Positions 33,386-42,193 of a stretch of DNA of 64,000 nt are shown piece after piece (the first letter of the stretch is position 1; each line of letters starts with the position of its first letter). Location: assembly GCA_900766135.1 (NCBI GenBank), contig CAAFUF010000015.1, positions 186,001-250,000 on the forward strand, read 5' to 3'. The translations under genes and the position numbers were made by a program. The stretch is from Paenibacillaceae bacterium (GTDB lineage: Bacteria; Bacillota; Bacilli; Paenibacillales; Paenibacillaceae). The notes under the pieces are model-generated. The model saw only the letters and a list, made by a program, of their open reading frames with translations. It was not told where the DNA came from and ran no database searches.

Positions 33386-34777
33386 ATGGGACGTCTGGGC
33401 ATGAAACGGAAAGGGATCGGTTCAATCGTCATCTTGACGTTAGCGTTGTTGATTTCGGCGTGTTCCGGGGGAGGCGGGACTCCGTCCGCGAATGGCGGGT
33501 CCGAAGGGCAATCGGAAGGCCGGCAGCAAAATCAGCCGCAGGAGCCGTCCGGCAAACCGGTGGAGCTAAGGCTCGGCTATTATTCCTCGGCACAAACCGA
33601 TGCCAAAATGCAGGAGCTGATCGCCAAGTTTCAGGAGAAGCATCCGAACATCACGATCAAGACGGAATCCTCGCCGTATAATCAGTTTTTCCAGAAGCTC
33701 GATACGCAGATTGCCGCCGAAAGCGCGCCCGATCTCTGGCTGTCCGACGGCGTGCTCGTCCCGAAATACGCGGAACGCGGCGTCTTAAAGGATTTGACGG
33801 AATGGATCGATCGGGACTTGAAGAAGGACGACTATTACGGGCTTGACTTCAATAAAGATGCGAACGGGAAATACTGGGGCGTCCCGCAGGGCATTCAAAT
33901 CGCGGTCCTCTACTATAACAAAGACATGTTTGACGAAGCCAAGGTCGCGTATCCAACCGAGGATTGGACCTGGGACGATCTCAAGACGGCGGCGGAGAAG
34001 CTGACCATGGATTCGAAGGGGGCGTATGCGTCGGATGCCGCTTTTGACAAGAATAAAGTCACGCAATACGGCTTAACGTTCTTCAGCATTACCGAAGGCT
34101 GGATGACGGTGCTGAAATCGTACGGTGGAGGCGTCCTGGACGAAACGCTGACCAAGTCGATCATCCATACCCCGGAGAACAAACAAGCGATGGAATGGAT
34201 CGTGGACGGCATGCAGCGCGAGCTGTTAACCACCCCTTCCGATTTGAAAAGCTTCCAAAGCAACATGGCTCCATTCCCCAGCAAAGCGGCAGCGATGCGC
34301 ATCGGGATCTATGCCCGCACGATCGATGCCAATGCGGCGGGACTGAATTATGACGTGACCCTGCTGCCCAAGGGTCCGGACGGCAAACGATTCTCCCCGG
34401 TGATCGCCAACTCCTGGGTTATCAATAAGAAGGCGGAAGGCGCCAAAGGCGACGCGGCCTGGGAATGGGTGAAATACTGGGCAACCGAAGACGAAGCGCA
34501 AAAGGAATGGGCTGCGTTGGGAGAAGCGGTGCCGGTCAAAAAATCGGTGGCGAACTCCGAGCAATTCCTGAACGGCAAGCCGGAGAACAAGCAGGCGTTC
34601 CTCGATAGCTTCGAATTCGCCGGCACCCTGGACGTCAATGCGGTTTGGAGCGAATGGGTCGGCAAGTTCGGAGACAGCATCAACCGGGCTTTCGAAGGCG
34701 AGATCAGCGTCGATGAAGCCTTAACCCAAGCAGATCAGGACGTACAGCAGGTGCTGGACGAATTTTATAAGAAATAG
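33386..34777 (+). CDS. Extracellular sugar-binding lipoprotein
   Basis: 463-residue CUT1 binding protein. Signal peptide with lipobox ISAC (Cys26), a Gly/Ser/Gln-rich tether and a family-1 fold typified by FQEKHPNITIKTE and WTWDDLKTAAEKLT. ATG 33386 has AAGGGGGA 5 nt upstream; the ATG at 33380 overlaps that site. It feeds the two following permeases and presumably binds the uronate-containing oligosaccharide processed by this locus. Confidence 0.93.
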   Translation: MGRLGMKRKGIGSIVILTLALLISACSGGGGTPSANGGSEGQSEGRQQNQPQEPSGKPVELRLGYYSSAQTDAKMQELIAKFQEKHPNITIKTESSPYNQFFQKLDTQIAAESAPDLWLSDGVLVPKYAERGVLKDLTEWIDRDLKKDDYYGLDFNKDANGKYWGVPQGIQIAVLYYNKDMFDEAKVAYPTEDWTWDDLKTAAEKLTMDSKGAYASDAAFDKNKVTQYGLTFFSITEGWMTVLKSYGGGVLDETLTKSIIHTPENKQAMEWIVDGMQRELLTTPSDLKSFQSNMAPFPSKAAAMRIGIYARTIDANAAGLNYDVTLLPKGPDGKRFSPVIANSWVINKKAEGAKGDAAWEWVKYWATEDEAQKEWAALGEAVPVKKSVANSEQFLNGKPENKQAFLDSFEFAGTLDVNAVWSEWVGKFGDSINRAFEGEISVDEALTQADQDVQQVLDEFYKK

Positions 34778-34809
34778 AGGCGGTTTGCATAAATCGATAA
34801 GAAAGCGTG

Positions 34810-35787
34810 ATGAACATGACGGAAAAAACGGCAGACCTCAAGGCGGGAGCCCCGACTCGGATCGGGTCTCCCTCGATTCGCAAACAACGAAGTCGCTTGC
34901 ATAATGACGGCAAATGGGGGCTCCTGATGGTGACCCCCTATATCGTTCATTTTCTCGTGTTTGTACTCGGGTCGCTCCTTGCTTCCTTGTATTTCAGTTT
35001 CTCCGAGTACGATATCCTGAACCCGCCCCAATGGACCGGGCTGGACAATTACGCCAAGCTGCTGAACGAGCCGGTCTTCTGGAAGGCGCTGGGGAACACC
35101 GTTTATTTCACGATCTTGTTCGTGCCGTTGCAGACGTTTTTTGCTCTCGTTCTTGCGGTAGCGCTAAACCAAAAGCTGCGGGCGCTGAAGATGTTCCGGC
35201 TGGCGCATTTCTTGCCGGTCATCTCCTCCTGGACGGTCATCATGTACGTATCGGACGCGGTATTCAACCCGAGGTTCGGGTTTGCCAATTCGCTCCTGCA
35301 AGCGATCGGACTGAATCCCCAAAAATGGCTGCAGGATGAGCATCTCGTGATCCCGTTGCTCGTGCTGATCGCGGTGTGGAAGGGCATCGGGTACATCATG
35401 GTGATCTATTTGGCCGGATTGCAAAACGTGCCGTCCGAGGTGTACGAAGCGGCCGAAATCGACGGTGCCGGGACGCTTCAGAAGTTTCGCCGCATCACGG
35501 TTCCGCTGATTTCGAGCACTACGTTCCTCGTGTTGATCATGAGTACGATTTCGACGTTTCAGGCATTCGAGCAAATCTACGTTATGACCGGAGGGGCGAT
35601 GGATGCGTCGTCCGCAGGCGGGCCTAACAAATCGAGCCTTGTGCTGATGATTTACTTGTATCAGGAGGGCTTCTCTTTCCTGCGCATGGGTTATGCTTCC
35701 GCGATCGCCTGGGTGCTGTTCGTGATTTTGTTCTTGTTGACGGTGATCCAAATGACGCTGCAGAAAAAGTGGGTGCATTACGAATGA
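34810..35787 (+). CDS. Sugar ABC transporter permease, UgpA/MalF type
   Basis: 325-residue CUT1 permease with about six membrane segments after a charged 40-residue cytoplasmic tail. The EAA loop is YEAAEIDGAGTLQKFRRITV. The ribosome site is weak (AAGAAAG), so ATG 34810 or 34816 could be used. It overlaps the second permease by 4 nt. Confidence 0.92.
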   Translation: MNMTEKTADLKAGAPTRIGSPSIRKQRSRLHNDGKWGLLMVTPYIVHFLVFVLGSLLASLYFSFSEYDILNPPQWTGLDNYAKLLNEPVFWKALGNTVYFTILFVPLQTFFALVLAVALNQKLRALKMFRLAHFLPVISSWTVIMYVSDAVFNPRFGFANSLLQAIGLNPQKWLQDEHLVIPLLVLIAVWKGIGYIMVIYLAGLQNVPSEVYEAAEIDGAGTLQKFRRITVPLISSTTFLVLIMSTISTFQAFEQIYVMTGGAMDASSAGGPNKSSLVLMIYLYQEGFSFLRMGYASAIAWVLFVILFLLTVIQMTLQKKWVHYE

Positions 35788-36599
35788 GGAAGAAAAAAGT
35801 CGCCGGCTATACCGTTATTATTGGCAGCTCGCTCATCATGCTGCTGCCTTTTCTGACGACGGTGTTTAATTCCTTGAAAAGCTACGCCCAATACACCAAA
35901 GTTCCGCCGGAGTGGTTTCCTTCTCCCGTGCAGTGGAGCAATTACGTCGAAGTCTGGAAACTGGGGGCGTTTGGCCAGTATACGATGAACAGTGTCGTCA
36001 TCACCGTGCTGTCGGTGATCGGCGCGCTCATTTCCTGCTCCATGGTGGCCTTCGCGTTTGCTAGGTTGAGATTTCCTTTCAAAAACACCCTGTTCCTCGT
36101 CGTTCTCGGCACGATGATGATTCCGCCGGTCGTCCTGATCATTCCGCAGTTCGTGATCTTCAAGTCGCTGCATTTGCTCGACACGCTGACGCCGCTTTGG
36201 ATCATCGAATGGCTGGCTCAGCCGTTTGGCATTTTCCTGATGCGGCAGGCTTTTCTGGGCATCCCGCGGGATTACGAGGAATCCGCCCGGCTGGACGGCT
36301 GCAACCCGATGCAAATTTATTGGCGGATCTTTATGCCGATGTGCAAGCCGACTTTCGCGACGCTGGCGGTGTTCACGTTCATGACGAAATGGAACGAGAT
36401 TTTGTCCCCGGCCATCTTCCTGACGTCGAAGGAGAATTTTACGCTGCCGATCGGCATCTTGTCCATGGCCGGCCAGTGGTCGGGCAATGAGCAGTATATG
36501 GTAGCGGCCGCGTTAATGAGCTTGATCCCGATCCTGCTCGTGTTCCTGTTCGCGGAGAAATACTTTGTGCAAGGCAGCAATTCCGCCGGCATTAAGTAA
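35784..36599 (+). CDS. Sugar ABC transporter permease, UgpE/MalG type
   Basis: 271-residue CUT1 permease, six membrane segments, EAA loop EESARLDGCNPMQIYWRIFM. The ATG overlaps the stop of the first permease. Its last codons (QGSNSAGIK) are duplicated just downstream, see the repeat at 36567. A shared ATPase from elsewhere is required. Confidence 0.92.
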   Translation: MRKKKVAGYTVIIGSSLIMLLPFLTTVFNSLKSYAQYTKVPPEWFPSPVQWSNYVEVWKLGAFGQYTMNSVVITVLSVIGALISCSMVAFAFARLRFPFKNTLFLVVLGTMMIPPVVLIIPQFVIFKSLHLLDTLTPLWIIEWLAQPFGIFLMRQAFLGIPRDYEESARLDGCNPMQIYWRIFMPMCKPTFATLAVFTFMTKWNEILSPAIFLTSKENFTLPIGILSMAGQWSGNEQYMVAAALMSLIPILLVFLFAEKYFVQGSNSAGIK

Positions 36600-36654
36600 T
36601 GGCGGTGGGATTGTGCCAAGGGCAGCAATTCCGCCGGTATGAAGTAAAGGCGGT
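36567..36654 (+). repeat. Imperfect tandem duplication of the permease 3' end
   Basis: A unit of about 40 nt covering the last codons and stop of the permease (36567-36606) is repeated at 36613-36654 with few changes and small insertions, even preserving a QGSNSAGMK-stop reading. It lies just before the oxidoreductase ribosome site. Confidence 0.85.
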
Positions 36655-36669
36655 AAAGGAGGGAGTTTT

Positions 36670-37662
36670 ATGAGTTACCGGGTTGCATTAATCGGTGCCG
36701 GCGGCATTTCGCGCAATCATCTGGACGCGATTCGGCGGTTGGGTCCGGAGCGGCTGACCGCGGTGGCGGTGGCGGAACCGGATGAGGCGAAGGGGCGGGC
36801 GGTGGCGGCTGAATATGGCTTGGCATTCTACGGCGACTATCGGGAGATGATCGTTCAGGAAAAGCCGGACATCGCCATCATCGCGCTGCCGCATCATCTT
36901 CACGAGGCGTGCGCCGTCTTCTGCGCGGCGAACGGCTGCCACCTGCTGCTGGAGAAGCCGATGGCTATTCGCTTGGCATCCTGCGAAGCGATTCTGACCG
37001 CGGTAAGGGAAGCGGGGGTGACGCTGTTGGTCGGGCACACGCAGCATTATTTGCAAGCGAACCGGCAGGCGAAGGCTTTGATCGAAAGCGGCAGGCTGGG
37101 CAAGCTGGTGGCGATTCACGACACCCGGCACAAGGACTATTTCAGGGAAGACCGACCGCGCTGGTTCCTCGAGAAGGAGAAGGCCGGAGGCGGCATCCTG
37201 ATGAATTTGGGCGCCCATTCGATCGACAAAATCCAATGGTTGACCGGTCGACGAGTGACGAAGGTCAAGGCGGTGCTTAGCTATGAAGCGCCGATCGGCA
37301 ATGTGGAGGGCAGCGGCGTGGTACTGGCCGAAACGGAGGATGGCATCGGTGCGGTGATCGTTCAGTCCGGCTATGCGGGCGTGGCGAAAGACGAGACGGA
37401 GCTGATTTTTACCGGCGGAATGGCCAGGCTGGTTTCCCACCAAGGCTTATGGATCAGCCGTGACGGACAATATGAGCCGGTGGAGGGAATTCGCGACCCA
37501 GAAGCCGAATCTCCGTTTGCCGCACAGGTTCATGATTTGCTGGATGCTATCGAACATCGCTCGGAGCCGGAGTGTTCCGGCGAATACGCCAAATCGGTGA
37601 TCGCCGTGCTGGAGGCGGTGTACCGTTCGCAGGCCACGGGGGTGGAGCAGGTTGTCGAATAA
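36670..37662 (+). CDS. Gfo/Idh/MocA-family oxidoreductase
   Basis: 330-residue NAD(P)-dependent sugar oxidoreductase. N-terminal Rossmann motif IGAGGIS, the family motif LLLEKPMAIRLA (EKP lysine), and the C-terminal sheet domain with GGILMNLGAHSID carrying the typical substrate-site His. Acts on cyclic sugars, sugar acids or inositols. AAAGGAGGG precedes the ATG. It overlaps the next gene by 11 nt. Confidence 0.92.
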   Translation: MSYRVALIGAGGISRNHLDAIRRLGPERLTAVAVAEPDEAKGRAVAAEYGLAFYGDYREMIVQEKPDIAIIALPHHLHEACAVFCAANGCHLLLEKPMAIRLASCEAILTAVREAGVTLLVGHTQHYLQANRQAKALIESGRLGKLVAIHDTRHKDYFREDRPRWFLEKEKAGGGILMNLGAHSIDKIQWLTGRRVTKVKAVLSYEAPIGNVEGSGVVLAETEDGIGAVIVQSGYAGVAKDETELIFTGGMARLVSHQGLWISRDGQYEPVEGIRDPEAESPFAAQVHDLLDAIEHRSEPECSGEYAKSVIAVLEAVYRSQATGVEQVVE

Positions 37663-38533
37663 GCAGCCGATCACTCCCGCGATGAAATTCAGTATCTGCT
37701 CCACCGGACTTAAAGGGATGAACCTCAAAGAGGTGCTGGAAGCTGCTGCCCGGTTGCAACTGGACGGCGTCGAGCTGTGGGACGGCCATCTCGAGGCGTA
37801 TCTGGACAGCGGCGGCACGCCCGCCGAGCTTCGGCGGTACTTAACCGAGCACCGGCTCGGCGTTCCGGCGATCAGTACGTACGCCAGCTTTTCCCAAAGC
37901 CAAGAAGCCTGGGGTTCAGATCCCCGGACGATCCAAAGGGCGGCCCGCCGGGCGGCGGAGCTGGACTGCCCGAGGATTCGCACCTTCGCCGGACACCTGC
38001 CGTCCCGCGAGGCGGACCGTTTGATATGGAACCGCGTAGGGTCCGGTTTATCCGAGGCATCGAAAGCATGCGCGGCACATGGAGTTCGGCTGGCCATCGA
38101 AATGCACAACAATACCCTTGCCGATACCGTGGAGAGTATCGCAACGCTCCTGGAAAGCGGCGGACCGGAGTTGGAGTTGATTTTCGACGGGTTTAATTTT
38201 TTCGTCGACCGCTTAGATCCGCTACCGGTCTTAACCCAGTTTTATCCCCGGATCACCCATGTCCATTTCAAGAACTACAAATGGAACCGCCAGGACTGGG
38301 CCCAAAGCGTTCCCGTTCCCGTGCTGCAGGGAGACAGCGACCATTGCGCGATCCTGCGAAAGCTGGCGGAGCTGGAGTATGACGGATTTGTCTCGTTTGA
38401 ATATTTCGGCGATCAGGTCCTGGAGTTAACGCGGTTGTCATGCCTCGAAGTGACAAAGGAATTATCCGGCGGAGGTGCGATCGTCCTTGAACCTGAATGT
38501 GGCGGTAATCGGTCCAAGCGACCTGGTGGATAA
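37652..38533 (+). CDS. Sugar phosphate isomerase/epimerase-like TIM barrel (AP_endonuc_2)
   Basis: 293-residue xylose-isomerase-like barrel. Metal-binding acidic and His residues are visible in DGVELWDGH, AIEMHNNT, ELIFDGFN and THVHFKNYK, the order usual for IolE/IolI/YcjR-type enzymes. The TTG start overlaps the upstream gene and follows GGTGGAG; an internal ATG at 37682 lacks a ribosome site. Probably isomerises or dehydrates the keto-sugar made by the oxidoreductase. Confidence 0.88.
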   Translation: MSNKQPITPAMKFSICSTGLKGMNLKEVLEAAARLQLDGVELWDGHLEAYLDSGGTPAELRRYLTEHRLGVPAISTYASFSQSQEAWGSDPRTIQRAARRAAELDCPRIRTFAGHLPSREADRLIWNRVGSGLSEASKACAAHGVRLAIEMHNNTLADTVESIATLLESGGPELELIFDGFNFFVDRLDPLPVLTQFYPRITHVHFKNYKWNRQDWAQSVPVPVLQGDSDHCAILRKLAELEYDGFVSFEYFGDQVLELTRLSCLEVTKELSGGGAIVLEPECGGNRSKRPGG

Positions 38534-39809
38534 GGTGGTAGAAGTCGGAAGCGTGTTTCGGGAGCTAACCATGATCCCAACCCCGTATGTACATGAACAG
38601 GATACGTTAGAGGTTGTGGCATGCGTTCGGGAGAAGGCGGATATTTTGCTGTTTACGGGGCCGATCCCCTATCAGCTCGCGCTGGATAGCGAGCCCGGCT
38701 TGCCGATGGTGCATGTGCAATATTCCGGAACCGCGTTGTATAAGGTGCTGTTTGATTTCTACCGCAGCCGGCAACTGGAGCTGGAAGAGGAAGTCCGGAT
38801 CAGCGTGGACGTGCTCCTGCGGCATGAGCTGGAAGAACAGCTAGACGAGCTGGGCCTGATAAGACGGCGGATATACGTCAAATCCTATAGCGCCGGCACG
38901 CGCCACGAGGACCTGGTTGCATTCCACTACGATCTATGGAGCCGGGGGCTCGTCGCGGCCACCGTCACTTGCGTCACTTCGGTATACCAGCAGCTTATCG
39001 AGCTAGGTGTTCCCGCCTTTCGCGTCGTGCCAACGCAATCCGCCATTCGGGACGTCTTGAACCGGGCGCTTCTTGAAGGCAAGAGCCTGCGGTTAACCAG
39101 CACGCAAATGGCCATCGGCATTCTGAACATCGATCATTTCGAACGGGTCGTCAAGGAGGCGGTTTCCGAATACGAGGTCCAGCGCAAAAAAATCATTCTC
39201 CAGCAAATCCTGATCGACTTCGGCGAGGAGACGCAATCCTTGATCAACTGGACGGATTCCAATGAAGTCTCCTTCATTACGACGCGCGGGATCATTGAAC
39301 AGGTCACCCGCAAATTCGAACAAGCGCCGCTGCTGCTGGAAGTGATGGAGCGGCTGCAATGGAAGGCCAGCATCGGGATCGGTCTGGGCCGAACGGCAAA
39401 CGAGGCGGAAGGGAAAGCCCGGGAAGCGCTCATGAAAGCCAAAGCGGGCGGAGGCGGAAACTGTTTTCTCATGATGCAAGATGGGCAGGTATACGGGCCG
39501 ATGGGGTCGGAGTTGACTCTGAAATACTCGGCGCGCAGCGAAGACCCGGAGCTGATCTCAATGGCAAAAAAAGCCGGGCTGAGCGTCGGAACGCTGAACC
39601 GGCTGATCTCCCTGTGCCGCAGGCTGGACACCAGGGCCTTAACGGCAGCGCAGCTCGCCGAAGGGTTCGGGATTACATTGCGCAGCGCCCGGCGGATCAT
39701 GGCCGCGCTGGAGAAATACGATTTAGCCACGATCGTCGGGGAAGAGCAGCCGGTGGGTCGCGGGCGGCCACGGCAGATTTATGCGCTGCATATCGACCCT
39801 TTTTTTTGA
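38487..39809 (+). CDS. Chimeric transcriptional regulator with GGDEF/GCH-III-like domain
   Basis: 440-residue cytoplasmic protein with three parts. Residues 1-190 look like a periplasmic-binding or PrpR-N-like ligand domain (VAVIGPSDLVDKVVE, ILLFTGPIPYQLAL). Residues about 200-330 resemble a degenerate nucleotide-cyclase fold of the GTP-cyclohydrolase III/GGDEF type (GIGLGRTANEAEGKAREALM, AKAGGGGNCF). The last 90 residues are a winged helix (TAAQLAEGFGITLRSARRIM, then GRGRPRQIYAL). TTG 38487 has GGAGGTG 9 nt upstream; GTG 38475 overlaps it. Likely the local regulator of this catabolic locus. Confidence 0.75.
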   Translation: MNLNVAVIGPSDLVDKVVEVGSVFRELTMIPTPYVHEQDTLEVVACVREKADILLFTGPIPYQLALDSEPGLPMVHVQYSGTALYKVLFDFYRSRQLELEEEVRISVDVLLRHELEEQLDELGLIRRRIYVKSYSAGTRHEDLVAFHYDLWSRGLVAATVTCVTSVYQQLIELGVPAFRVVPTQSAIRDVLNRALLEGKSLRLTSTQMAIGILNIDHFERVVKEAVSEYEVQRKKIILQQILIDFGEETQSLINWTDSNEVSFITTRGIIEQVTRKFEQAPLLLEVMERLQWKASIGIGLGRTANEAEGKAREALMKAKAGGGGNCFLMMQDGQVYGPMGSELTLKYSARSEDPELISMAKKAGLSVGTLNRLISLCRRLDTRALTAAQLAEGFGITLRSARRIMAALEKYDLATIVGEEQPVGRGRPRQIYALHIDPFF

Positions 39810-39901
39810 CCGGGAAAAAATAGGTGTTTCGGAGGACAAAACGGGGACATGGCGGGCATACAAATTGGGATATAGCATTTATCTAAAAGGGGATGAAGCA
39901 G

Positions 39902-41200
39902 ATGGACCGCCTGATATTGCCCGCCGTGCCCAGCCTCCGCCAAACGGATGAGGCCCGAATCCGCCGCGACTACGAACGGTTCCGGCATACCGGTCTTCCG
40001 GCGCGGGTCGAGGTTTACTTGATGGAGGAATACGGCATCGACGTATCCTCGAACTATGGATCCGCTCCGATCAAAAACCCTTTCGGCAAAGCCGCCGGTC
40101 AGCTGTCGCTGAATGATTCCCAAGTCCGTACCGATGCACAGGCGGGCCTGGGTTTTGTCGTGCTCAAGACGGTGATCGCGGAGAACGGGCAAGGCCAGCG
40201 TTCGATGGAGGCTTGGGCCGTTAAGGATACGCGGATGAAGGTGGAGCCCATCGTGGGGAAAGAAACGGGCGACACCGGCTGGAACGTGACCTGGCATGGA
40301 AGAGGATGGCATGGTACTTTTGCGGAATACTTGCGATTTGTTGCTGCCTCGCTGCGTCTTGGAAGGGAATGGGGAACCGTTGTCGTGCCCTCCTGCAAAT
40401 ATCATTTGCCGGCGGGGGACGACGACTTCGCGTTGGAGGAATATCGCCATACGACGCAAAGCTTGGCCCAGGTTTGGCGGCAGGCTGAAGCATCGGGTCC
40501 GCTTCAATTGGAAAAGGATTTCAGCCCGACCCTGGCGGGATCGGACCGGGCGAAGCAGCAGGAAGCGATCCTGCGGTGGTATCGAGAGGTGCCTAAGCTG
40601 ATCCGATCGGCCTTGACGCAAGGCGAAATGCGGCTGGGCATCAAGCTGATGAATACGGTGTTCGATGATGACTTTCAGATGAGGACGATCCGGACGTTGA
40701 TCGAGGAAGGCGAGGTTCGGCCGGATTACCTCATTTATGCCAATCGGTTATATCACCAAGCTCACCCGGATTCCGTGAAAGGCGGGGCTGCTTACGGGGG
40801 GCCGGATTTGAGCCGGCGAAATCTGCGTCTGCTCTGCAGGCTGCGCAGACTGGAGCTGGAAGGAGAACTGTCCGCGCCGGTCCCGGGCATTTCGGGGACG
40901 GGAGACGTGCATTCCGGCAAGATGGCGCTGGAATACGCGTTGCGCGGTGCTGAAAGTTTACAGATGCATACCTTGTTTCAATTGCCTTCCAGCGCGTACG
41001 GCATGACCGTCGGCAGCAAGACGGAAAGGGCTTTGCATGAACTGTATTTTCATCCGGAGAACGGATTGGTCACCTGGATGCTTCATTTAAGAGAAACGGG
41101 GGAAATCGGATATCGGGAGGGAATCGCTTCTTTTCGCGAAGTGACCTCCTGGTACCGAGAGCGGGGACGCGATTTCTTCACGAGGGGGACACACGAGTGA
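39902..41200 (+). CDS. Dihydroorotate dehydrogenase-like flavoprotein
   Basis: 432-residue TIM-barrel protein with an FMN-type N-terminal face: NPFGKAAGQLSLND and AGLGFVVLKTVI match the DHOD/dihydropyrimidine dehydrogenase family, and GISGTGDVHSGKMALEYAL-like residues form the phosphate-binding end. It is longer than pyrimidine-biosynthetic PyrD (about 310) and sits in a catabolic locus, so a different substrate is likely. ATG 39902 is 9 nt after AAAAGGGG; ATG 39893 touches that site. It overlaps the next gene by 4 nt. Confidence 0.8.
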   Translation: MDRLILPAVPSLRQTDEARIRRDYERFRHTGLPARVEVYLMEEYGIDVSSNYGSAPIKNPFGKAAGQLSLNDSQVRTDAQAGLGFVVLKTVIAENGQGQRSMEAWAVKDTRMKVEPIVGKETGDTGWNVTWHGRGWHGTFAEYLRFVAASLRLGREWGTVVVPSCKYHLPAGDDDFALEEYRHTTQSLAQVWRQAEASGPLQLEKDFSPTLAGSDRAKQQEAILRWYREVPKLIRSALTQGEMRLGIKLMNTVFDDDFQMRTIRTLIEEGEVRPDYLIYANRLYHQAHPDSVKGGAAYGGPDLSRRNLRLLCRLRRLELEGELSAPVPGISGTGDVHSGKMALEYALRGAESLQMHTLFQLPSSAYGMTVGSKTERALHELYFHPENGLVTWMLHLRETGEIGYREGIASFREVTSWYRERGRDFFTRGTHE

Positions 41201-42179
41201 ACCATAACAGGGTAAGACAAGCCTTGGAATGGGGGCTCATTCCGGCCGTACCGGTGCCGCGTACGCGCGAAGGACGCATTCACTTGCAGGCGCAGGAGGC
41301 TTATGCCAGGTATCTTGCGGCCCAATCCATTGCCGGGGTGGCTGTATGGGCCCATACGGGGCGAGGGCTGCATATGGAGCGTTCGGAGCGAATGGCGGTG
41401 CTGGAGCAATGGAGAACGGCGCTCGGAGAGTCCAAGCTGCTGGTGGCCGGGGTTGGAGCGCTCCCGAATCCAAGGTCGCTGGGCGCTGCCAAGATGAGCC
41501 AATGGAAGCAGGAGAGCTTGGCCATGGCAGCCGATGCGATCCGGGGGGAGCGGATGCGCTGCTAGTTTTTCCGCCTGCGCTGTTCCGCGAACTCCCGGAC
41601 GATGAGCAGGATCAGGCCATCGCAGAATATCACCGCGAGTTATCGAAGTTAGGCGTCCCGCTGATCTTATTTTTTTTGTATGACGAGGCCGGGGGGATTG
41701 CTTACTCCGCTGAGGTGCTGAGAGCCTTGTTGTCCCTTGAGATGACGGCGGGGATCAAAATGGCGACGCTCGACAGCGCGATGACGCTGCAGGACGTTTC
41801 CACGCTGATTGCTGAAGAGTTCCCGGAGCGGCTGCTGATTACCGGGGAGGACCGGATGTTCGGGTACTCCCTGATGCGCGGGGCTCGCGGCGCCTTGGTC
41901 GGATTGGGCGCCGCGTTCCCGAACATTCAGCATGACCTGATGCGGGCGTATGCCGCCAAAGACTTCGAGAGGTTCCTGGAGTTATCCGGCCGGGTGGACG
42001 GCTATGCCGAGCGTACGTTTATCCGCCCGATGGATAAGTATATTTTGCGCATGCTCTGGTGCCTTGTGTTGTCCGGCGTGATCCCGGAAGAGGCGGCCAA
42101 TGATCTCGCCGGTTACAAGATGGTCCGGCCAGAGATTGATTCTCTTCGCCGGGCCATTGATCGGTACCGGTTGTATTAG
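41197..42179 (+). pseudogene. Frameshifted DHDPS-family aldolase, copy 2
   Basis: GTG start overlapping the preceding stop. The first frame (41197-41565, 122 residues) ends early, and the rest of the barrel continues in another frame to 42179. The switch is at a run of six Gs (41543-41548): seven Gs would give DAIRGGADALLVFPP and an uninterrupted protein of about 327 residues. Preserved blocks include IPAVPVPRTREGRIHL, GVPLILFFLYDEAGG, AGIKMATLDSAMTLQD (probable Schiff-base Lys) and LITGEDRMF. It is either a disrupted gene or a homopolymer sequencing error. It would pair with the DHOD-like enzyme. Confidence 0.75.
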
Positions 42180-42193
42180 TCCGCGCTAGGGGC

